From Xenopus tropicalis (Eukaryota; Chordata; Amphibia; Anura; Pipidae): a stretch of DNA of 64,000 nt. Shown in pieces: positions 54,706 through 64,000 of the stretch. The DNA lies in contig NC_030677.2 of assembly GCF_000004195.4 (NCBI RefSeq), forward strand, positions 103,328,329 through 103,392,328, written 5' to 3'. Below the pieces are notes generated by a model, which was not told where the DNA came from, searched no databases, and saw only the letters and a list, made by a program, of their open reading frames with translations. The translations under genes were made by a program, and so were the position numbers. How positions within the stretch are numbered: position 1 is the stretch's first letter; the number at the start of each line of letters is the position of its first letter.

Positions 54706-54904
54706 TTAAAGAGCAAGGAAAGTCAATGTGGGAGCGAGGCATTATGGGAATCCTCTGTACCCAGCTCAGCGTTTTTTCTTCCGGGTTGGCTTCAGATCTT
54801 CTGAACAGGTGAAATATGGGGAGACTTAAGGGCACTATTGAGACAACTGATGGTATGCCTGCAGCTTGAGATTAACTCTTTACTAGCCTTTCCTTCTCCT
54901 TTAA
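54706..54904 (+). mobile_element. T2-type MITE inside the minisatellite
   Basis: 199 bp, TTAAAGAGCAAGGAAAG to CTTTCCTTCTCCTTTAA, with TTAA at both ends; it separates GTCTGCTTTA from its natural continuation AGCAGTGCATTTCC. Confidence 0.85.
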
Positions 54905-55134
54905 GCAGTGCATTTCCCATAATTCTCTATAGATAACACAGTGGTTACAGTACAGGCACAGGAGTCTGCTTTAGGCAGCACATTTCCAATAGATCTCTAT
55001 TGGTAACAGTGGATACAGTACAGGAGTCTGCTTTAGGCAGCGCATTTCCTATCTCTATGGTGCGAAAATGGCTTCCCATTGTTCCAAACTGTTACATGCA
55101 CTTTCAAAATCTATGTAGTATTACAATCAAGGCT

Positions 55135-55270
55135 GAGGTACTGTTTTATTACAGTGAAAAAGGGAATTCATTCAGAAACTGAATTGTGTCACTTGGAATG
55201 GACTCTTAGATATCCTTCCCATAATTTGGAGCTTTCTGGATATCTGGTTTGTAGATAAGAGATTCCATAT
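55135..55270 (-). repeat. CAGGTATGGGA-type MITE fragment
   Basis: TACTGTTTTATTACAG to GAGCTTTCTGGATATCTGG and GATAAGAGATTCCATA. Confidence 0.6.
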
Positions 55271-56185
55271 AAATGGTGTGGAAAATAAATTGTTTACCAG
55301 CTTCTAAATCATATCAGTATCATTATTATAAAATTATTACATCAATAGTTGGGAGTTTTCATGCCTGAATACAGCAAGACTCCCAAGAGAAAAGCCTGTT
55401 TTTCTGTAGCTATGCCAGTGAGAGGAGAATACATGTGCACACATCTTCATGGGTTAAGAAGGAACAAGTGGTGGCTTTCACCTCAACAGTAAATATTTCG
55501 CTTCCTGTTTGTGAAGAGGATACAGAGTGCTGTGCAAATGGTTGTGCAACGCTTTCCTTACAAGACCTTTATGAGAAACGGAGCCTTTAGCTGGAATAAG
55601 ACTCTGTACTTTAGCAGTTTAAACCACAAGACTTTCCCTTCCCCAACAAATGAAAGAACAAAGTGGCACAGCAGGTAAAATGCTCCCTGTCTACCATAGG
55701 ACATAAAGTACCCCAGCAAAGCTGCTCTCTGGTTGCCTCAGTTGTACAAGCGAACATCATTGCAATGTTCCCATAGATCATTTTTTTAGTAATATTACTG
55801 TGTAATAGAACTGTCTTTAGTTAGGTCCAAACTGGGGCAACTGCCCTAGGCCCTTGGCAAATAAAAAGACCTCACACTATACTTAGTATAATTAGGTATT
55901 TTTCTGTTCACTGTGCAAGCCATGCAATTTCTATAGTACCAACAGGGAAGGTGATATGCCCTTAACATATAGTAGGGTTAGTTTGTCCTTTTAGAGTTGA
56001 GCATAATAGCTTCTTGGAAGGAGACAGTGGCATATGAGGGTTAAGATATTGGCAGTAGCAATGAGTATAATAGCCTCTAAGGGTGTGGATTAGCAGTTAT
56101 AATATTATAACATGGTCCCTTTACCAGTGGAGACAATAGCCTTTGGGTAGGGACTGTGGTTACTGACCCTACTAACAACTTACTA
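55271..56185. other. Intergenic, nothing recognised
   Basis: No gene or clear repeat ends. Confidence 0.3.
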
Positions 56186-56510
56186 AGGGCAGCGGCACAC
56201 GGGGTGATTTGTCGCCTGTGGTTAAATCTTGGCTGCCGTGGGCAACAGATTGCCCCTGAATGCTTTGCCACTGGTGATAAAATGAATTACCAATGGCAAA
56301 ACATGCAGCACTTCGTTTTCCAAAGTCGCCCAAAGTTTTCTGTGCAGAAAACTTGGGGCAACTTAAAAAAACTAAGCGCTGATTATGCCTTCCTACCAGC
56401 AATTCACTTTATTTCTGGTGGAAAGGCATTTCTGGGAGATTTGTGGTCTGCAGTAGTCGAGATTTAACCGCGGGCGACTAATCTCCCCATGTGCCACTGC
56501 TCTAAAATCT
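56186..56510. mobile_element. MITE with GGGCAGCGGCACACGGGG ends
   Basis: Left AAGGGCAGCGGCACACGGGG pairs with right CCCCATGTGCCACTGCTCT. The interior is symmetric (TTGTCGCC.. / ..GGGCGACTAA). Related to 21945. Confidence 0.75.
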
Positions 56511-57828
56511 GGCCTTACTTCACCCCTTTTACTACTACTGATACCATACTCATTAATTCAGAATACTGACTAGGAGTTATATTTGCCTCTTCCTTTTCTT
56601 ACTGTAATGCTATTTGTTAGACCACTAATCCATGCCCTCATTCTTTCCACCTCACCTACTGCAACCTGCTACTAACTGGCATCACTGGCTCCCCCATCTC
56701 AGATCTCTGTCTGCTTTAAAGTCTCTTGTAAATATTCTCATTTTACCCAAGAAGATCACACCCTACATTTTTAAAATCTGGATCATTGCTTTTAACTAAA
56801 AAAGATTCACTAAAAGAAACAATAACAGCAAAAAAAAATGGAAGTGTTTTAAAATAAATTGATATGTTATATGTTGAGTACTTTCTCTGTATACTCCGAT
56901 ATCACATCTATGATACCCCTGACTTGTTAACTAGTGGTACCAACCAACTAAACAACACACTCTTGCTGTTCCCTTTATATCTCAAAAACTATGACATGCC
57001 AAAATCCTTCTGGGATAAATTTGAGGTTTTTAATAGGTGTATCCCTGCAGCTATCCCTATCTGAGGTTCATTGAAGTTTTGGGGTTACTACATTTGTTGA
57101 CTTTTAAAGGGGCAGTATTCTCCTTGTTTAACATGGATATGCTGAAAATACTTTTTGCCTATTGTTTTCAATATGGGTTTTGTTATTTCCATATTCCATA
57201 TTTGGCCCTTGCAAGATAGATACCCGGTAATCGGATAACCAGTGTACAAATGATCCCCCTGTATAATGAATTCCTGCTTCTGTGCGCTAATATTTTAGTG
57301 TTGAACAAAGGTGTTTGATATGGTAAATATAAATGTGCTTTTAAAATTTTTACTCTTATCCATAATACCTTTTTGTGTCTTCCAGTTACTCTCATTTATT
57401 ATGGGTGTGACATTAACAAAAGTACTATCAGTTGACAGGTTGTGGGAATTCCCACAAGCATATGGTGAGACACTCCGCTTTGAACCCATAGTAGATCTCT
57501 GTTCCTTGTCAGCAACACTTAGCAATTAGCAGGAGCATAAAGCCTGCTCTGTCTGCCCATACAGTAGAAAGAGGTTAGAGTAACTGGCTCAAATGATTTA
57601 TGCAGCAATTAATTGCTATCAACAGCAGCTTGCTGACACAATAGTACAATGTAAGCACTTATTACATAATAGTACGTCACAGCTAAGCATGTACAAGTCT
57701 TCTGATGTTTTTAAGAGGGTGTCTTATTATTGCCCTATGCACTTAGCTTATATAACCTGGCAAATGAACACTAATGAGTAAAGGTGTGGAAAATGTTCCT
57801 GACATTCAGGAAATCTTATATATATGGC
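56511..57828. other. Intergenic, nothing recognised
   Basis: Short open frames without features. Confidence 0.3.
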
Positions 57829-57975
57829 ATACCCAGGTCTAGACTGAGAATCAAAACAGGCCCTGGCATTTCAAGTACACCCCCCCCCCCCCCCCCACAA
57901 GCCCACTACATAGTGAGTGTCTATGGCATCTTACAGGAGCCCCTCTGGCATATGCCACAGATTGCCAGTCTGTGC
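57829..57975. repeat. hAT-like MITE with poly-C
   Basis: GTCTAGACTGAGAATCAAAA, GGCCCTGGCATTTCAAGTAC, a C-run at about 57880-57896 and GATTGCCAGTCTGTGCC; a wording I recognise as a common Xenopus repeat. Confidence 0.55.
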
Positions 57976-58136
57976 CTAAGCGTAACTATCATTATGCTGG
58001 GGATCATTCAGGACTACCCATTTTGATATTTTATATATCCTTATATTTAATTTTCTGATGTGCCAATGTATACCTTGCAATCCTCCAATTAAAATTAAAG
58101 GTCACAACCTATAAATTAAAGCAGAACAAGGATTAT

Positions 58137-58200
58137 CAAGCATGATAAAGGGGTTACTTTGCCCCGAAACGTTGCACCAATAAAGATTTTTTAAAGGGCT
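58137..58200 (+). repeat. Stem-loop / GAAACGTTG / AATAAA cassette
   Basis: GATAAAGGGGTTACTTTGCC CCGAAACGTTGCACCAATAA AG. GGGG..CCCC stem, then CGAAACGTTG, then AATAAA at 58179. See the separate finding. Confidence 0.6.
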
Positions 58201-59302
58201 AGTCCTGTTTGCAGCTCTGAGTGCCAGTGCTTTTGTTGCACACACAATACTCTCCCTCTAGTTAAAGTGTTTTGACTAGAAGGCCCCTCTTCTTCCTATT
58301 GTTGATGGTTTTTTATGCTCCCTGAGCTGAAGGTCTGGGCCTTGTGCACCTGTACTACCTATTAGATTTGGTGAGTTGACCTACAATGGGTACTAGTGGC
58401 ACTTTTTCTTGTTGTTGTCCGTATGCTTAGAGCGCTTCCTATGGCACTGCCTTGCAGCTAAGATCAGTGCTGTGTAGAATGCCACATTGTCCATTGTTTT
58501 TCTCTGCATCGGTACATAGCATAAAATTCACTTGTGTTTAACTGCACTGCCAATGCAATCATGTTTATCTTCAATACTAATGCAGAACAACCTATATTCC
58601 CTTGTTATCTAAGTTCAACTTGTCTATAATTAAAAAAAAAAAAAAAAAAAAACTCCTCCCTTGCCTTGTCTGCATCTTGGCTCTTTTTCTTTATGCCTGT
58701 CCCTGCCAGCAGCTGAACAGACTTTCCCTCCAGCAAATCCTCTCTTCACTATTTCCACCACCCATCTTTTCTTTTGAAGACTGCCATTTCCCTTCCCTGC
58801 CTCCTAGTAAAATGATTAGTATGTGGTTAGGTGTATTTTAGGACATATAGTTCTGTGGATATAACTGGCTGGCTGTTTATGTTCTTTGGAAACACAGAGG
58901 GCTTTCTGTGAAGGCACGGAGCAGTTTACAAGTAGCACAACTTTCAGTTACCTCTTGCCCACAATGACTCAGAACTCCTGAGTTCCCCTCAGCTAGAAGA
59001 AGGCAGAAATAGTATACACTGGGGGCCGCCTTATCCCACCAGGACTGCCTAAAGAAACACATTTCTTGTCTGCCTAACCCTAAAATATATGACAGAGATT
59101 GATTTCCTTTTTCCAACATTTTAATTGTTTTCAGAAAACTCTGTAGTTTTTGAAGTCCCTCCAACAGTTTTATGTGTTAGACTGCTACAAAGCTCCAAAC
59201 ACTTGGGGATACATATTATAGAAGCCTGAAATTCTGCCAACATTAGCGCAATAAAGAATTTGTATTAACCCTTTTGCTGTCAGGCTGGCTGTCGCTTCCA
59301 AC

Positions 59303-59333
<31 letters not shown>

Positions 59334-60114
59334 CAACTGAAAATGCGCATTTATAGGTAAAGAATGAAAGTAATCAATGTCGGACTGAAGCCTTTAGGGC
59401 CCACCCTCACAAAACTTAGATTTAGACAGTGCTAAATATAATAGATGTAATATAGACCTATGGTAGAAATAAGAAGTGGATAATTAAAATTGTCATTGGA
59501 TGTAGCAAGCCAACCCCAATTCCTAAAGCTTGAGCAATCTTATATAGGCCCCTTAAAGTATGGTGATCCAAAATACAATAAGAACCCTTATCCTATACCT
59601 CCAGGTCCAAAGCGTTTCAGATAATAGCTCCTGTACCCTTCAGCTTTTTTCCATAAGAACAAAACAAATAGAACTGACACCAAAAATCCATTCTGCCTAT
59701 TCTTTAAATTTCAAAAATACACATTTCTTATTTCTTTTTTATTATAAAGCAGCAACAGGGTATTATGTTGCTTTCTGTTACGCCAATAATTAGCTTAGTT
59801 AATTTAATAAAAGATAATAAGCTGTGTATAAACAAACCCCTCCCTCCACTCAATATTGTGACTATACATACACTTGTAATGTAATTATCTACCTTACAAC
59901 AACCAAACATGGAGTAGCTTTAATGCCCCTGTTTAGTTCAAGAAATAGCACAATCCATAGTTTTTCAGCACAAGCCTTGTTCATTGAACAAAGTGTTATA
60001 CTGCCCCTGTATATAGAAATTTGTGTTGTTTGAATCTAAAAGCAGACATCTGATTGGTTGCTACACAGGCGGCGAATACTCCCCATGTGCCATGCTTCCA
60101 CTTGAACTAATACA
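58201..60114. other. Intergenic; homopolymer A runs and a MITE scrap
   Basis: A-runs at about 58631-58650 and 59307-59333 (27 A). 59552-59640 has right-half wording of the CAGGTATGGGA-type MITE. No gene recognised. Confidence 0.4.
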
Positions 60115-60420
60115 AACATGGGATCCCTTATCTGTAAACCCATTATCCAGAAAGCTTCAAATGCCTATCTCCCATAGACTACATTATAAGCAAATAATTC
60201 ACATTTTTAAAAAAGGTTTCCATTTTTCTATGCAATAATAAAACAGTACCTTGTACTTGATCCCAACTAAGATATAATTAATCCTTATTGGGTTTATTTA
60301 ATGTTTAATGATTCTTAGTAGACAGTATGGAGTATGCAGTATGGAGATCCAAAGCACAGTACTGTTTATCCAGAAAACCCCAGGTCCCAAGCATTCTGGA
60401 TAACCGGTCCCATACCCGTA
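60115..60420 (+). repeat. CAGGTATGGGA-type MITE
   Basis: ACATGGGATCCCTTATCTGT to GGATAACCGGTCCCATACCC, with small internal deletions. Confidence 0.75.
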
Positions 60421-61075
60421 ATAAACAACTAAGCAGAATAATACTGCATATAAGATAAACTGACAATAAAAAAAATCAGAAATCATTGTCTTCGCTTTTG
60501 TGTGCAAATTGCAGTCCCAACCAGTGTTTTAGATTTAAACAGCTGGATGCAATTTACTGCACCACCGACCAATTAAAATGAGTTCCATGAAAAAGTTTGA
60601 CAACTTTTAATTATACAGAACAGATGGCGTCATTTGTATTTGGTATGGATATAAAATCCTTCCCACAGGTATCCGCCCTGTGAGCTCTTTCGCCAGAATG
60701 GGGCTGTTTTCCTATTAAGAACATGCTAACTGGAGATGGGAGGAGTCATTTAAGCACACCTGAGGAAAGAACACAGTATAATTACTCAAATGGGTTCCTG
60801 AAATGAAACAAGCCTTTATTTCAGCGCTTTTATCCTATTTTCAACTCTCCACTCCCAGCTTAAAGGGATAGCATAGATTATTACTTCTTAATTATAAAGT
60901 AGTTCTGTATAATTTTCTGTTGCATAAGAGCTGAGCAGTGATTTTTTTTTTTCTTAGTTTTATTACCATTCTAATATATCATGCCTAAATGCATGTATAA
61001 AGTGAAACTAAGGGTTCAGCCTAATAAACAGTGTTGCAAAAGCATTCTGCCTTTTTAATTCAAATGTTACTACAG
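60421..61075. other. Intergenic, nothing recognised
   Basis: No gene seen. Confidence 0.3.
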
Positions 61076-61402
61076 GTATAGGACCCATTATCCAGAATGC
61101 TCGGGACCAAGGGTATTCCGGATAAGGGGTCTTTCCGTAATTTGGATCTCCATACCTTAAGTCTACTAAAAAATCAATAAAACATTATTTAAACCCAATA
61201 GGATTATTTTGCATCCAATAAGGATCAATTATATCTTAGTTGGGATCAAGTACAAGGTACTGTTTTATTATTACAGAGAAAAAGGAAATCAGTTTTAAAA
61301 TTCTGAATTATTTGATTAAAATGGAGTCTATGGGAGACATGCTTTCCGTAATTCGGAGCTTTCTGGATAACGGGTTTCCGGATAAGGGATCATATACCTG
61401 TA
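61076..61402 (-). repeat. CAGGTATGGGA-type MITE
   Basis: ACAGGTATAGGACCCATTAT to GGATAAGGGATCATATACCT, near full length, reverse orientation. Confidence 0.8.
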
Positions 61403-61691
61403 TTACTTTTTCTGGTCCCTCATAGCAATTGTGGGAGGACGAGAGAGGATTTAATCAGATTTTTCCTCCCAGTTAAAACTACTCTAGAATTAACACCTCC
61501 TAATATATAAACTTAAAAAAATAACTCAGGGGAATGAGGAGACTCATAATAGCAAGGTCTTTATTTATCCTTAAAAATCATATTTGGGAGGTGGAGATTG
61601 AGAGATTTGTTGGGTAAAACTAAAGAATGGCCCAGTAGAAATGTTTTATGGGAAACTAAAGCTTAACTAAGGAAGTAGGCTAGAAATGTTG

Positions 61692-61697
61692 TACATG

Positions 61698-61728
<31 letters not shown>
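61692..61728. repeat. (ATGT)n microsatellite
   Basis: About nine GTAT/ATGT tetramers. Confidence 0.9.
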
Positions 61729-61729
<1 letters not shown>

Positions 61730-61837
61730 TAACTTTATTTATAAAGCGCCACAAGGGTACGCATCGCTGTTCAGTCTTAAATACAAAATTACAGAGAGGA
61801 CAAGTGATATAATAAATAAATACAATAAATATATATA

Positions 61838-63471
61838 CAGTGGTGTGAAAAACTATTTGCCCCCTTCCTGATTTCTTATTCTTTTGCATGTTTGTCACAC
61901 TTAAATGTTTCTGCTCATCAAAAACCGTTAACTATTAGTCAAAGATAACATAATTGAACACAAAATGCAGTTTTTAAATGAAGGTTTACGTTATTAAGGG
62001 AGAAAAAAAACTCCAAATCTACATGGCCCTGTGTGAAAAAGTGATTGCCCCCCCTTGTCAAAAAATAACTTAACTGTGGTTTATCAATTTCAATTTTCAA
62101 TTTCAATATCAATTTATGTAGTCACCCCCAGGCCTGATTACTGCCACACCTGTTTCAATCAAAAAATCACTTAAATAGGAGCTACCTGACACAGAGAAGT
62201 AGACCAAAAGCACCTCAAAAGCTAGACATCATGCCAAGATCCAAGGAAATTGAGGAACAAATCAGAACAAAAGTAATTGAGATCTATCAGTCTGGTAAAG
62301 GTTATAAAGCCATTTCTAAAGCTTTGGGACTCCAGCGAACCACAGATAGAGCCATTATCCACAAATGGCAAAAACATGGAACAGTGGTGAACCTTCCCAG
62401 GAGTGGCCGGCCGACCAAAATTACCCCAAGAGCGCAGAGACAACTCATCCGAGAGACCACAAAAGACCCCAGGACAACATCTAAAGAACTGCAGGCCTCA
62501 CTTGCCTCAATTAAGGTCAGTGTTCACGACTCCACCATAAGAAAGAGACTGGGCAAAAACGGCCTGCATGGCAGATTTCCAAGGCGCAAACCACTTTTAA
62601 GCAAAAAGAACATTATGGCTCGTCTCAATTTTGCTAAAAAACATCTCAATGATTGCCAAGACTTTTGGGAAAATACCTTGTGGACCGACGCAACAAAAGT
62701 TGAACTTTTTGGAAGGTGCGTGTCCCGTTACATCTGGCGTAAAAGTAACACAGCATTTCAGAAAAAGAACATCATACCAACAGTAAAATATGGTGGCGGT
62801 AGTGTGATGGTCTGGGGTTGTTTTGCTGCTTCAGGACCTGGAAGGCTTGCTGTGATAGATGGAACCATGAATTCTACTGTCTACCAAAAAATCCTGAAGG
62901 AGAATGTCCGGCCATCTGTTCGTCAACTCAAGCTGAAGCGATCTTGGGTGCTGCAGCAGGACAATGACCCAAAACAAACCAGCAAATCCACCTCTGAATG
63001 GCTGAAGAAAAACAAAATGAAGACTTTGGAGTGGCCTAGTCAAAGTCCTGACCTGAATCCTATTGAGATGTTGTGGCATGACCTTAAAAAGGCGGTTCAT
63101 GCTAGAAAACCCTCAAATAAAGCTGAATTACAACAATTCTGCAAAGATGAGTGGGCCAAAATTCCTCCAGAGCGCTGTAAAAGACTCGTTGCAAGTTATC
63201 GCAAACGCTTGATTGCAGTTATTGCTGCTAAGGGTGGCCCAACCAGTTATTAGGTTCAGGGGGCAATTACTTTTTCACACAGGGCCATGTAGGTTTGGAT
63301 TTTTTTTCTCCCTAAATAATAAAAACCCTCATTTAAAAACTGCATTTTGTGTTTACTTGTGTTATCTTTGACTAATAGTTAAATGTGTTTGATGATCAGA
63401 AACATTTTGTGTGACAAACATGCAAAAGAATAAGAAATCAGGAAGGGGGCAAATAGTTTTTCACACCACTG
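61838..63471 (+). mobile_element. Full-length Tc1-type transposon
   Basis: 1,634 bp with CAGTGGTGTGAAAAACTATT ends in perfect inverted orientation and TA at both flanks. Terminal repeats are about 215 bp (61838-62055 and about 63257-63471), each with an outer TGTGAAAAACTATTTGCCCC and an inner TGTGAAAAAGTGATTGCCCC-like copy (right inner copy AATTACTTTTTCACACAGGG complement), the IR/DR layout of Sleeping Beauty-like elements. Confidence 0.96.
62231..63253 (+). CDS. Tc1-type transposase, 340 residues, uninterrupted
   Basis: Cuts and pastes its own element by binding the terminal repeats. Length matches the family (about 340). Two helix-turn-helix DNA-binding domains: about 10-50 (AISKALGLQRTT) and 65-112, joined by the GRPTK hook at 59-63; basic nuclear-localisation-like RRKPLLSKK near 118-126; catalytic D153 (LWTDATK), D244 (LQQDNDPK) and E279 (SPDLNPIE) with 34 residues between the last two (DD34E). 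Glycine-rich YGGGSVMVWGCF at 187-198. Two family-conserved neighbours are changed: the usual Glu after D153 is Ala154, and the usual His in NDPKH is Gln249. The frame has no stop, so the copy is young, but activity is doubtful. Start chosen at the ATG that gives MPRSKEI, the usual family N terminus. Confidence 0.96.
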   Translation: MPRSKEIEEQIRTKVIEIYQSGKGYKAISKALGLQRTTDRAIIHKWQKHGTVVNLPRSGRPTKITPRAQRQLIRETTKDPRTTSKELQASLASIKVSVHDSTIRKRLGKNGLHGRFPRRKPLLSKKNIMARLNFAKKHLNDCQDFWENTLWTDATKVELFGRCVSRYIWRKSNTAFQKKNIIPTVKYGGGSVMVWGCFAASGPGRLAVIDGTMNSTVYQKILKENVRPSVRQLKLKRSWVLQQDNDPKQTSKSTSEWLKKNKMKTLEWPSQSPDLNPIEMLWHDLKKAVHARKPSNKAELQQFCKDEWAKIPPERCKRLVASYRKRLIAVIAAKGGPTSY

Positions 63472-63566
63472 TATGTATTTGTATATATATATAAGTGCCA
63501 TGTGGTATGAGACACAATAGGAAGGAGGTCCCTGCCCCGTAGAGCTTACAATCTAAGTGAGAGCTT

Positions 63567-64000
63567 ACAGTTGGGCTTCCATACCAGCCCAAGGCAACCA
63601 CAGCTCTTTAGCAGGGAAGATCTGTGCCCCCAGAGATGCCCCAGAAGCCCCCCATCTTCTTTTTTGCTGATTCCCTGTACTCGGTGCTGCTGTAAGTTAC
63701 TGAGCTTAGGGACCGACTCACAATATGCTGTATATATAGAATATAAATGCCATCAGAATTTAATAATTAGCCCTGTAGCACCAGCTTATATGACAGACAA
63801 ACCTCATTTTCTGCTTGATAATTTGTGACGCCCCCCAAGCTTGGCTTAGGGTTTAGCACTTCTTTAATAAATTAAAAAGACACTATGCAAAGCACATTTA
63901 CACATGCCCAGTTATGTTGCTGAAACAAAGATGCACATTTTCTGTTTTAAATATGAACATAATTTAAAACATAGTCTATGTGGATATTTTCTTAATTTTA
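63567..64000. other. Intergenic, nothing recognised
   Basis: AT-rich. The short open frame at 63571-63828 has no features. Confidence 0.3.

Larger units (their letters stand above)
54230..55065 (+). repeat. Minisatellite broken by two insertions
   Basis: Units of about 60-70 bp on GTCTGCTTTAGGCAGCGCAT then TTCCATAGATCTCTATGG and AATATAGTGAATACAGTATA. About seven units, interrupted at 54447-54610 and 54706-54904. Confidence 0.88.
61728..63566. repeat. GCGCCA..GCTTACAATCTA repeat hosting the Tc1
   Basis: Left part 61728-61837 (TTTATTTATAAAGCGCCACA) and right part 63472-63566 (CCTGCCCCGTAGAGCTTACA ATCTAAG) are halves of one repeat split by the Tc1 element. Confidence 0.75.

Noticed and set aside
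1..64000. tRNA, rRNA, snRNA or microRNA genes
   Set aside because: No A/B-box pairs, cloverleaf or snRNA wording noticed; the hairpins seen belong to repeats. A tRNAscan or covariance search would be needed to exclude them fully.

Overview
This is vertebrate genomic DNA. The repeats point to a clawed frog, Xenopus (X. tropicalis is my guess; the sequence alone does not settle the species). It contains TTAA-flanked T2-type MITEs, many MITEs with CAGGTATGGGA termini, several hAT MITEs with 8-bp target duplications, CR1-like LINEs with ATGTAACT tails, and one full-length Tc1 transposon. Introns are long and AT-rich with GT-AG borders.

Two host genes lie on the + strand. (1) The 3' part of a beta-1,4-galactosyltransferase-family gene covers about 1.67-20.2 kb, with six exons visible and the cytoplasmic/transmembrane start upstream of the window. 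Its four internal catalytic-domain exons follow the classic B4GALT exon pattern (233, 188, 123 and 105 nt). It keeps the DVD metal motif, the WGGEDD motif, the Met/His metal ligands and all four structural cysteines. The residue that sets donor sugar choice (Tyr289 in bovine B4GALT1) is Ile, as in invertebrate beta-4-GalNAc-transferases, so the enzyme may make LacdiNAc rather than LacNAc. A 308-bp hAT MITE has landed in the last codons and now supplies the final eight residues and the stop. (2) The complete lsm4 gene (U6 snRNA-associated Sm-like protein) covers 37.9-53.4 kb. It has five coding exons and a 138-residue product. The start codon sits alone at the end of exon 1, and the first intron appears to use a GC donor.

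Layout: 1-22 kb holds the B4GALT-family gene, with introns full of MITEs, CR1 pieces and a 3.6-kb interrupted palindrome. The 22-37.7 kb stretch is a repeat-dense intergenic region. It has decayed CR1 pieces, minisatellites, T2 MITEs, a near-perfect 246-bp hairpin, and a 3.45-kb hAT element carrying a broken retrotransposon ORF1 with three CCHC knuckles and 13 copies of a 14-residue repeat. The 37.7-53.4 kb stretch holds lsm4 with an ETS/CCAAT-type promoter. The 53.4-64 kb stretch is intergenic, with a minisatellite broken by insertions and a Tc1 element with an uninterrupted 340-residue transposase.

No bacterial-type operons, CRISPR arrays, rRNA or tRNA genes were seen. The main points for a second look are the predicted change of donor sugar, the transposon-made C terminus, the GC-AG first intron of lsm4, and a recurring small cassette (stem-loop, then GAAACGTTG-like motif, then AATAAA) found in at least six otherwise unrelated repeats.
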